Source of the DNA: DASYSA01 sp036003885
GTDB taxonomy: Bacteria; Acidobacteriota; Blastocatellia; UBA7656
Assembly (NCBI GenBank): GCA_036003885.1
Contig: DASYSA010000183.1
Coordinates: 1-34,591, forward strand
DNA: 34,591 bases
Direction: 5' to 3'
A program made the position numbers and the translations under genes. The notes beneath the pieces are model-generated. The model was not told where the DNA came from. It saw nothing but the letters and a program-made list of their open reading frames with translations, and searched no databases. How positions within the stretch are numbered: the stretch's first letter is position 1; each line of letters opens with the position of its first letter. Positions 1 to 6,271 of this stretch are shown here, in pieces.

Positions 1-1296
1 TCTCACGATGGCGAGACGGTTCGGCTGGATCCGATTGATCAGGAATACGCATATTATGAATTGCCCGAGCAGGGTGACTTCAGCCGCATGACGCTGAATC
101 GCCTTGCCGCCGACTACTACAAGGGGTGCCGAAGGCCGCGCGAAAGTTGGCGTACCATTGAAGACGTGGGACCCCACCTCAGAGAATTTGAACATCGGGT
201 AAAGGCGGGGGACTATGACGAAGCGGCAAGGACGCTCAGCGAAGTAGACGTTGATTTCCTCGTATGGAACGGACACGCGCAGCGCGCCCTGGATATGCGC
301 GGCAAGCTTGAAGGCAAGCTGACGGACAGTCGATTACAGATGCTTCATGCCAACGCGCTGGGAAACATTCGCGAGGTCCTTGGCCCGTTCAACGAGGCGA
401 TAGACCACTTTGAGGCTGCCATAAAGATCGCTCGTGACATCGGCGATAAAGAAATGGAGTGTGACTTCAGAGGTTCACAGGGCGATGCCTACCGGCGATT
501 GGGACAGCTGGACAAGGCTATTGAGAGTCACCAGCAGTGCCAGGCGATCGCCCTCGAGCTCAACAATGAGAAGTTGGAGTCCGCGCACCTGTTGAGTTTC
601 GGTCTGGCTTGTATCTACTACGGAGACATCAGAGCGGGCATAATGCACGCAAATCGACTGATGGAAGTGTCCGCCTCCGCCCATGATCTACTGTTCGAGG
701 CCAAAGCCTATGATTGCTTCTCGCTTGCGTATCTGGTGATCGGTCGAATGGATGAAACAGTAGGATATTCTGACAAAGCCCTGGCCATTTACCAAAAGGT
801 GAATGACCGGAACGGTTCGATGTACGTGCTCAACGTCCGCGGAATGGCTTACATTGGATTGGACCGATTGAGTGAGGCGATTGAGACGCTCGGCCAGGCG
901 CGGAAGATGTCCAACGAAGAGTCCTACCCTCGACTTGAAGGCTTCTGCCTGTTCAACCTCGCGTGCGCCTACCGCAAGCGGGGCGAGATGGATGAGGCAT
1001 TGAAAGCGGCAAGCGAAGCATCGCCGTTACTGGCGGACCTGCATGCGGCCGAAGGCGCGGCGGCTACCGCATTGGTTGCGTCGATTCGCGCTGCGAATGA
1101 AGGCCGGCGCCTGGACGAAGCTCTCGCGTTATTAGACTGCGCGCGGTCTTCAATGAGCGCCCCCGACATCTACGATTCCGATTATTTCGCAGAAGAGGCA
1201 CGCAAGATTGCTCAATTGGAGGGACGGGCGGACGTAATCGCAGAAGCGGATTCAATCATCGAAGAGAAGAAGGGCAAGCTGATTCTGCCGGATTAG
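1..1296 (+). CDS. TPR-repeat protein, 5'-truncated (possible C-terminus of a STAND/NACHT-type ATPase)
   Basis: The frame is open from the first base of the window, so the true start lies upstream; about 431 residues are visible. Helical tetratricopeptide repeats run through most of it, for example the blocks with NEAIDHFEAAIKIARDIGD, LDKAIESHQQCQAIALELN and LSEAIETLGQARKMSNEES, each with the usual small and aromatic TPR positions. The region before the repeats (DYDEAARTLSEVDVDFLVWN, then GKLEGKLTD) resembles the linker found before C-terminal TPRs in large NB-ARC/NACHT regulatory ATPases; that link is an inference from pattern memory. TPRs mediate protein-protein contact, and no catalytic motif is visible in this part. 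The gene ends 72 bp before the convergent DUF5615 gene. A stand-alone TPR protein is the alternative. Confidence 0.8.
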   Translation, partial: SHDGETVRLDPIDQEYAYYELPEQGDFSRMTLNRLAADYYKGCRRPRESWRTIEDVGPHLREFEHRVKAGDYDEAARTLSEVDVDFLVWNGHAQRALDMRGKLEGKLTDSRLQMLHANALGNIREVLGPFNEAIDHFEAAIKIARDIGDKEMECDFRGSQGDAYRRLGQLDKAIESHQQCQAIALELNNEKLESAHLLSFGLACIYYGDIRAGIMHANRLMEVSASAHDLLFEAKAYDCFSLAYLVIGRMDETVGYSDKALAIYQKVNDRNGSMYVLNVRGMAYIGLDRLSEAIETLGQARKMSNEESYPRLEGFCLFNLACAYRKRGEMDEALKAASEASPLLADLHAAEGAAATALVASIRAANEGRRLDEALALLDCARSSMSAPDIYDSDYFAEEARKIAQLEGRADVIAEADSIIEEKKGKLILPD

Positions 1297-1368
1297 AGCG
1301 TAGAGAAGTCAATCTACGAGTGATCTATGCCATCGCAGGCGGCTGATCTGGTGCCCGCCGTGCGATTG

Positions 1369-1719
1369 TCAGAGTGGCAGAAACTGAACTCTGTTTTCCC
1401 ACTCGCCCTCTTGGCTGCACTTCGCGATCAACTCGATCTCCTCTATTGCCTGTCGGAGTGGTAGAAGCATGGGGACCACAACAAGTCCGCACATTCGTAG
1501 ATTGGTGCGAATCCGGTGTCCCGCGTGATCGGGCATGGTTCTCTTGTCGTGAGTCACGATAACCCGCTCATGATTCGCCGCCCATTCGAGCAGGTCTAGA
1601 TCTGGCGCTTCACTCAAGCCGGCTTGATGAGCGGTCACAATATCGAGGTCTGGGATGCGCCGAAGCAAACCGCGTACTATATCTCCGTCGAAGTTTTGGT
1701 CTGCAAAGAAACGGACCAT
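1369..1719 (-). CDS. DUF5615 family PIN-like toxin
   Basis: This 116-residue protein begins with the PIN-like signature FFADQNFDGDIVRGL (acidic D in the first strand) and continues with a conserved acidic position in PDLDLLEWA and the VIVTHDKRTMPDHAG segment, which carries the second acidic cluster. Family knowledge: DUF5615 proteins are PIN-like putative RNases, usually encoded directly after a DUF433 antitoxin. The ATG at 1719 follows the upstream stop by only 8 bp and has no clear Shine-Dalgarno sequence, so translation is probably coupled to the DUF433 gene. Length is normal for the family. The toxic activity itself is inferred. Confidence 0.85.
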   Translation of the reverse strand: MVRFFADQNFDGDIVRGLLRRIPDLDIVTAHQAGLSEAPDLDLLEWAANHERVIVTHDKRTMPDHAGHRIRTNLRMCGLVVVPMLLPLRQAIEEIELIAKCSQEGEWENRVQFLPL

Positions 1720-1727
1720 CGGTGTAT

Positions 1728-2117
1728 CTAGTCGGCCGCGGGCGGGCTGACCAATGTGTTCCTCTCCGCCCAGCGCTTCAGCAGCCGCTCACGCATCTCG
1801 GCTTTCCATCGCTGATACTCTGGGACGGATTCGATCCGCAGTTGAACGTCGTCGCCTTCTGCTTGCTGCTGGCGCAAATAAGCCTCGACCTGTTCAGGGT
1901 GAGCAAGGTAGTAATAGATCACGCCGTAAATATCAGCCAACCGAAGCGACGTAAACTTGTACCCGATCTCCTCCGCGGTCGCTCCGAGTTTGAAGTGGTA
2001 TATGACGGTGTCTATTGGGACGCGCGAGCCGGTGATGCGGATCGAGCCGTCTTCCCACTGGGTAAGCGGAGCGTTGATCATTGTCTCCAGCGTCGCCATC
2101 GTTGTCACATTATACAC
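1728..2117 (-). CDS. DUF433 domain antitoxin
   Basis: A 129-residue protein with the DUF433 core: ITGSRVPIDTVIYHFKLGAT, then AEEIGYKFTSLRLADIYGVI and a YYLAHPEQVEAYL helix. DUF433 is a small winged-helix or HTH-like domain that serves as the antitoxin partner of DUF5615 PIN-like toxins, probably repressing its own operon. The GTG start at 2117 is kept because AAAGGA lies about 9 nt upstream. An ATG seven codons further in (2099) is possible but has no ribosome binding site. The C-terminal tail, rich in charged residues (RWKAEMRERLLKRWAE), is a likely toxin-wrapping segment; this is inferred. It forms a two-gene operon with the toxin gene downstream. Confidence 0.85.
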   Translation of the reverse strand: MYNVTTMATLETMINAPLTQWEDGSIRITGSRVPIDTVIYHFKLGATAEEIGYKFTSLRLADIYGVIYYYLAHPEQVEAYLRQQQAEGDDVQLRIESVPEYQRWKAEMRERLLKRWAERNTLVSPPAAD

Positions 2118-2425
2118 GATGGTCCATCCTTTCTCACCCTCATAACTAAGCTATTTGGAAGTCGATCCGCAGATGGACGCAGACGTCACTTGTCATTAGT
2201 GACCAGGCACAATCACTGGTCGCTATTGGGAAGCCCGATCCCGGTTGCGCACACGAATCCAAGATCCCCTAATCCATCACTGGGCCGTCAGCCCTAACAG
2301 CTTCAATACTTCAACTACTCTCGCGGTGCGGCACGCCGTTTGGTAAGCCCTAAGTAACCGGACCAGACAAGCATGCGCCCTGGGTGACGTCGAGGGCCTT
2401 GGACGCGACCAGAAAGGGGATTTCC
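2118..2425. other. Divergent intergenic region with one hairpin
   Basis: About 308 bp separate the DUF433 start (minus strand) from the permease start (plus strand), so promoters for both should lie here, but no convincing -35/-10 pair is visible. A stem-loop is present at 2197-2206 / 2216-2225 (TAGTGACCAG against CTGGTCGCTA, nine Watson-Crick pairs plus one G-U pair, 9-nt loop). It may be an operator or a transcript structure; no function can be assigned. The permease ribosome binding site AAAGGGGA ends this region. Confidence 0.4.
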
Positions 2426-4822
2426 ATGGAGACTCTTTTGCGCGATGTGAGATTTGGACTTCGAGTTCTGAGGAAGAACATCGGCTACACGGCTGTAGCC
2501 CTGGTTGCTCTGGCGCTTGGGATCGGCGCGAACGCGGCGATCTTCAGCGTGGTCAACGCGCTGCTGCTGAGGCCGCTGCCTTACATCGACTCGCGGCGGC
2601 TCGTGGTCGTGGACACCGGCGACCGGGAGATCGGCGCCGACCAGTTCCAGGGAATGTCGCCGGCTGATTTCTGGGACTATAAGGATCAGAGCGAGACCTT
2701 CGAACAGCTTGCCTGTTATTCGGGCGGAGGCTTTTCGCTCACCGGGGTCGAGAACCCGGAATCGTTTCCCGGCACTCGCGTTTCGCCGAACTACTTCGAC
2801 ATGCTCAAAGCTCGGCCGCTGCTCGGGCGGACCTTCAGAGAAGAAGACGGGATCGCAAAATCACCTGACACGATCATCCTCAGCTACAGATTGTGGCAGC
2901 GCTACTTTGGCGGCGACGAGTCGATCATCGGAAAGACGCTGGGGGATACCGGAACCGAAGTCATCGGAGTGATGCCGCCGGACTTCAAGTGGCCCGACTA
3001 CGCCGAGTGTTGGATTCCGCTTTCGCGAGACTCGTTCGAGATGCGCAATCGCGCTAACCGCTATTTCAGTGCCCTTGGTTTGATTCGCGCGGACCAGAGT
3101 CTCGAGAGCGCGGACGCCCAGTTGAAGACGGTGGCCGCCCGGCTGGAAGTGAGTTATCCGAACAGCAACCGAAATATCGGCGTGCGGCTGTCACTGTTTC
3201 GCGATGCATACACCCGCAAGGTAAGAAGCTCGTTTTTGATTTTGCTTGGCGCGGTCGGATTCGTGCTTCTGATCGCGTGCGCCAACGTGGCTAACCTGCT
3301 CCTGGCCCGAGCTGCGGGGAGGCGAAGGGAGATGGCTATCAGGCTGGCGGTGGGGGCCAGGCGCTCATCACTGATCAGGCAGTTGCTGGTGGAGAGCGCG
3401 ATGCTCGGACTCGCCGGAGGAGCGTTGGGTGTGATGCTGGCGATGTGGGGTGTTGACTTGCTCGTTCGGTTGCGACCGAGGAACTTCGGCTATCTGCGGC
3501 TCGAAGACTTCGTGCGCATCGACGCGTCGGTGTTGATGTTCACCCTGGTCGTTTCGGTGTTGACCGGCCTCCTCTTCGGATTGATACCGGCGCTCCAGTC
3601 ATCGAAGCCCGATCTCAACGAGTGGCTAAAGGAGGGGCGGGGTTCTGACGGCAGTCGACATCGGCGATGGCGCAGCGGGCTTGTCGTGAGCGAAATCGCG
3701 ATGGCAATAGTCCTTCTGTCGGGCGCGGGCCTGCTCATAAAGAGTTTTTTGAATCTTCAGCGCGCCGATCTGGGACTCGAGCCGCGAAATCTGATGAGCA
3801 TGTCTCTCGAGGTGTCGCCGCGCAAGTATCCGAACGATGAGGCGCACGTTCGCTTTGTGCGACAGGTGATGGATCGGCTCGAGCGAGTTCATGGGGTCGA
3901 ATCGGTGGCCGCAACGAGCGGGATGCTGTTCCCGTTTCTTACCTTCAACTTCAATATCGAGGGGCGCCCGTTGCCGGCCGATGCCGACGCGATGTACGAC
4001 TCTGTGAGCCCGAACTACTTCCGCACGATGAAGGCGCGGCTTGTCTCGGGCCGTGAGTTCGATGAGCGCGAGAGACCGGACTCGCCGCGCGCCGCGATCG
4101 TGAACGAGACCCTGGCGCGGCGATTCTTTGGAGGCGAGGACCCACTCGGCAAACGTATCACCTTGAACTACCTCGGCCAGAACCGGTCCCAGGAAATCGT
4201 CGGCGTGGTGAAGGATATGAACCAGGGGCAAGGCGGCAGGATAATCCCGCAGATTTTTGTTTCCGCCGATCAATCGCCGTGGCTCAGCTCGGGGCTCATT
4301 GTGCGCACGTCATCGGATGTGGCGGGCGTGCATAAAGAGCTCCAGCAAGCTCTTTGGGAAGTAGATCGGGCACAGCCGGCGGCGCGGTTCAGCAGCGCTG
4401 AGGTGGCGTTGAGCACGGCGCTCAGTGAGCCGCGTTTTTATACGGTGCTGCTCGGATTTTTTGCGGGGCTTGCGCTTTTCCTGTCGGCGATCGGGATCTA
4501 CGGAGTGCTGTCTTATTCGGTGGCGCAGCGCACGCGCGAGATCGGCATTCGAATGGCATTGGGCGGCCGGCGGACTGACGTGTTCAAGTTGGTTGTCGGC
4601 GAGGGGCTGCTATTGGCGGGGCTTGGAGTTGGGATTGGCCTGGCGGCGTCGTTTGGGTTGACGCGATTACTCTCAAACCTGTTGTTCGGGGTGACTGCGA
4701 GCGACCCGTCGACGTTTGCGATTATTGCGGCGTTGTTATTCGGAGTCGCGTTACTGGCGTGCTATCTGCCGGCGCGCCGTGCGGCAAGAGTCGATCCGAT
4801 GGTGGCGCTGAGGTACGAATAA
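2426..4822 (+). CDS. ABC transporter permease, duplicated MacB/FtsX type (ADOP-like)
   Basis: A 798-residue integral membrane protein with two MacB_PCD + FtsX halves and no ATPase domain. The first half has a transmembrane helix around residues 20-45 (ALVALALGIGANAAIFSVVN), a periplasmic domain, then three helices starting at FLILLGAVGFVLLIACANVA, followed by the typical cytoplasmic loop RRREMAIRLAVGARR. The second half repeats the plan (SEIAMAIVLLSGAGLLI, periplasmic domain, then LGFFAGLALFLSAIGIYGVL with the REIGIRMALGGRR loop). This matches the duplicated orphan permeases that are greatly expanded in Acidobacteriota. The ATG at 2426 is chosen over a GTG at 2384 because AAAGGGGA sits just upstream. 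Substrate unknown; family members relate to macrolide or lipoprotein export. No ATPase gene is adjacent, as is usual for this group. Confidence 0.92.
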   Translation: METLLRDVRFGLRVLRKNIGYTAVALVALALGIGANAAIFSVVNALLLRPLPYIDSRRLVVVDTGDREIGADQFQGMSPADFWDYKDQSETFEQLACYSGGGFSLTGVENPESFPGTRVSPNYFDMLKARPLLGRTFREEDGIAKSPDTIILSYRLWQRYFGGDESIIGKTLGDTGTEVIGVMPPDFKWPDYAECWIPLSRDSFEMRNRANRYFSALGLIRADQSLESADAQLKTVAARLEVSYPNSNRNIGVRLSLFRDAYTRKVRSSFLILLGAVGFVLLIACANVANLLLARAAGRRREMAIRLAVGARRSSLIRQLLVESAMLGLAGGALGVMLAMWGVDLLVRLRPRNFGYLRLEDFVRIDASVLMFTLVVSVLTGLLFGLIPALQSSKPDLNEWLKEGRGSDGSRHRRWRSGLVVSEIAMAIVLLSGAGLLIKSFLNLQRADLGLEPRNLMSMSLEVSPRKYPNDEAHVRFVRQVMDRLERVHGVESVAATSGMLFPFLTFNFNIEGRPLPADADAMYDSVSPNYFRTMKARLVSGREFDERERPDSPRAAIVNETLARRFFGGEDPLGKRITLNYLGQNRSQEIVGVVKDMNQGQGGRIIPQIFVSADQSPWLSSGLIVRTSSDVAGVHKELQQALWEVDRAQPAARFSSAEVALSTALSEPRFYTVLLGFFAGLALFLSAIGIYGVLSYSVAQRTREIGIRMALGGRRTDVFKLVVGEGLLLAGLGVGIGLAASFGLTRLLSNLLFGVTASDPSTFAIIAALLFGVALLACYLPARRAARVDPMVALRYE

Positions 4823-5144
4823 GCTTCCAGCTGAGGGAGACAACGACGCTTCTGGTTGATTCGCGGATATTCGCGAGATTAGCGGATAGGAACGAGAGGT
4901 AATCCGCGAATAACGCGAATCTCCGCTAAGAGAGTTTCTCTTCGTTACGGCGAGAGTTATCACCTTGTTTCGCGAGAATGGTCCCGTGCGTGTTCTCGGT
5001 AAGCATGCGGTGTTCTAAGACTCCAATGCGAAAGCCAGGCCACAACAGTTCTGTTAGCCACAACCTCTCCGCGTACAAGGTACTACGCGTCCTGACCTTC
5101 GGAGTTTAGACCAGACGGAGTTCATCGGGCGGCTCCAGCTGATT
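4823..5144. other. Intergenic region with ATTCGCG inverted repeats
   Basis: About 320 bp without a gene, between the permease stop and the RelE-like gene stop (convergent ends). The first third contains an imperfect inverted repeat described separately (4858-4930). The remaining 200 bp (4931-5144) shows no open frame, RNA gene or promoter that I can support. Both flanking genes run into this segment, so it is expected to hold terminators. Confidence 0.4.
4858..4930. repeat. Imperfect inverted repeat of ATTCGCG/CGCGAAT and AGCGGAT-like units
   Basis: Two direct ATTCGCG units (about 4859-4875) and an AGCGGATA segment (4881-4888) are followed by the complementary series ATCCGCG, CGCGAAT and CTCCGCTAA (4902-4929). 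The arms are about 25-30 bases with mismatches and could fold into a long hairpin. It lies 36 bp past the permease stop, so it may work as a bidirectional transcription-ending structure between convergent genes or be a dispersed palindromic repeat. There is no clean T-tract. Confidence 0.45.
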
Positions 5145-5462
5145 TCAATCGGATGGTTCTTCTCGCCGTTCCAGCATCCGTCTGAGTTCGCGTGTGGTCG
5201 GCAGGGGCTGGCGACAGTGTTGTGCGGCTAGAATATGGACGGCGCCTTCGTGACCTTCGAATTCGTAGACCACCCGGTACGACTTCGCGACGATCAGTTT
5301 CCGGCAGTTCCGCAACGTCCTGTGGCGGCTGCGCAAGGAGACCCCCATCTCCGGGAAGCTCTCCAGTAAGTCAACGCGACTAACGATCTCGAATGCAATC
5401 GCAGCGGGGAGGGCCTCGAGTTGCGCAAACGCAGGGGCGGTCCACTCGACCGTCGCCCTCAC
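5145..5462 (-). CDS. RelE/ParE-type toxin
   Basis: A 105-residue protein with the RelE/ParE fold pattern: an N-terminal VEWTAPAFAQLEALP strand-helix, LLESFPEMGVSLRSRHRTLR, the core strand CRKLIVAKSYRVVYEFEG and the final strand AVHILAAQHCRQPLP. Family knowledge: such proteins either cleave mRNA at the ribosome or poison gyrase; the sequence does not decide which. The GTG start at 5462 overlaps the stop of the antitoxin gene by 4 nt (GTGA), so translation is coupled. The C-terminal tail is basic. Together with the upstream gene it forms a complete type II toxin-antitoxin pair. Confidence 0.88.
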   Translation of the reverse strand: MRATVEWTAPAFAQLEALPAAIAFEIVSRVDLLESFPEMGVSLRSRHRTLRNCRKLIVAKSYRVVYEFEGHEGAVHILAAQHCRQPLPTTRELRRMLERREEPSD

Positions 5463-5767
5463 CTGGCACGCCTCGTACGCTGGGCCTGGGTTTTGTGCTG
5501 TTTCTCCAGGCGGGCTTTGACTTGTTTGTGGGACAGCGTCTCGCCCCTGCTCAACGCTTCTCGAGAACGGGCCACCATGTCGACCAACTCAAGCTCGTCG
5601 AGCTTAGCGAGGTCTTCTTCGATCCGTGAGTATCGAGCCGCGGAAACGAGCACGGCCGCCGGACGTCCGCGCTGAGTAATGATAACTGACTCATCCGAGT
5701 TGACGACACCGCTGACAATCTGTCCGGCTTGCCGCTGGAGATCAGTGATGGGGATAATCTTGTTCAT
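5459..5767 (-). CDS. Phd/YefM-type antitoxin
   Basis: A 102-residue protein with the Phd/YefM N-terminal DNA-binding fold: IIPITDLQRQAGQIVSGV, then ESVIITQRGRPAAVLVSA, where the ITxxGxPxAVL motif is diagnostic. The C-terminal half (SRIEEDLAKLDELELVDMVA) is helical and should wrap the RelE-like toxin encoded just downstream. The start is placed at the ATG at 5767 rather than the GTG at 5773, because GAGG is five bases before that ATG. The antitoxin probably represses its own promoter. The basic tail (EKQHKTQAQRTRRAR) is slightly longer than usual. Confidence 0.88.
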   Translation of the reverse strand: MNKIIPITDLQRQAGQIVSGVVNSDESVIITQRGRPAAVLVSAARYSRIEEDLAKLDELELVDMVARSREALSRGETLSHKQVKARLEKQHKTQAQRTRRAR

Positions 5768-5860
5768 CGCCACCTCAATGCATGGTTAAGTGTGCTTTTG
5801 ACGCTGGTTGCTATTATGCGTTCTACTGTGCGGCGAAGCAAGCCGTGAGGGATTAGCGTC

Positions 5861-5883
5861 TCGCCCAAAATCGTGACGCGCAC
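5861..5883. repeat. Solo half-copy of the MITE terminal repeat found at 32106-32298
   Basis: The segment containing CCCAAAATCGTGACGCGCAC matches the terminal inverted repeat of the element at 32106-32298 with one or two mismatches over about 23 bases. No partner arm was seen nearby, so this is either a decayed copy or a single-ended relic. It lies in the upstream region of the Phd/RelE genes. Confidence 0.6.
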
Positions 5884-5955
5884 TCGGAGTCGCGTGGCTG
5901 ATGGGGCGAGTGTCTTCCAGGGTCTACGATCGAAAGGTCATGGTTGTCGGCTCGC

Positions 5956-5989
5956 GCGTGCGGCCGCATTTTGATGGTCGGCCGCACGC
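5956..5989 (-). terminator. Strong hairpin after the last eCIS gene (possible terminator, no U-tract)
   Basis: Perfect 11-bp arms (GCGTGCGGCCG at 5956-5966 and CGGCCGCACGC at 5979-5989) enclose a 12-nt loop, about 30 nt past the stop of the coiled-coil gene at 6021. A second small stem (CGCCGT/ACGGCG, 6016-6021 and 6028-6033) overlaps that stop codon. Neither is followed by a T-run on the minus strand, so a classical intrinsic terminator is not shown. The position at the end of a 25-kb gene run makes an end-of-transcript or 3'-protecting role the best guess. Confidence 0.4.
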
Positions 5990-6020
5990 TGTCCGATCTC
6001 TACGTCACCGCACGACGCCG

Positions 6021-6233
6021 TTAGGAGACGGCGCGGGCTTCGAGTGTGCGGTCGCCGGCCTGCTCCTGCTTCGGCCCATCAATTAACTCTTGAAGCACTT
6101 GAATCGCTCCGCTGATGCGCAACATCGTCTCGCGCACGTAGGCCTGCTCTGTTTCAAGCTCCCTGAGCCGATTCTGGCCGACCTCAAACTCCTTCTTCAG
6201 CTCATCCAGTTTGCGTTGCAGTTCTTCTTGCAT
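6021..6233 (-). CDS. Small coiled-coil protein, last gene of the eCIS run
   Basis: A 70-residue protein, highly charged and helical: EELQRKLDELKKEFEVGQN followed by RLRELETEQAYVRETMLRIS fits continuous heptads over roughly residues 2-55, ending in a polar tail. GGAGGAG lies about 9 nt before the ATG. It is 38 bp past the fibre gene on the same strand, so probably co-transcribed. I do not recognise a named family. By size and position it could be a fibre chaperone or a small oligomeric accessory of the particle; this is a guess from context only. Confidence 0.75.
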   Translation of the reverse strand: MQEELQRKLDELKKEFEVGQNRLRELETEQAYVRETMLRISGAIQVLQELIDGPKQEQAGDRTLEARAVS

Positions 6234-6271
6234 ATGGTCGCTCTCCTCCGAGTTGATGAAATTGAACTTCG

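Larger units (their letters stand above)
5774..6020. other. Intergenic region between the eCIS end and the Phd/RelE pair
   Basis: 247 bp containing the solo MITE half-repeat at 5861-5883 and the long hairpin at 5956-5989, each listed separately. The promoter of the Phd/RelE operon should be here, but no confident -35/-10 was found. No reading frame is supported. Confidence 0.4.

Noticed and set aside
2100..2120. TATAAT (read on the minus strand) just before the inner DUF433 ATG as a -10 box
   Set aside because: It falls inside the coding frame from the better-supported GTG start, and no matching -35 was seen.
1722..2297. Plus-strand frame opposite the DUF433 gene
   Set aside because: It is antisense to a conserved antitoxin gene and has no ribosome binding site or domain.
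5956..5989. Hairpin after the coiled-coil gene as a classic intrinsic terminator
   Set aside because: Strong stem but no T-tract on the minus strand; kept only as a possible terminator.
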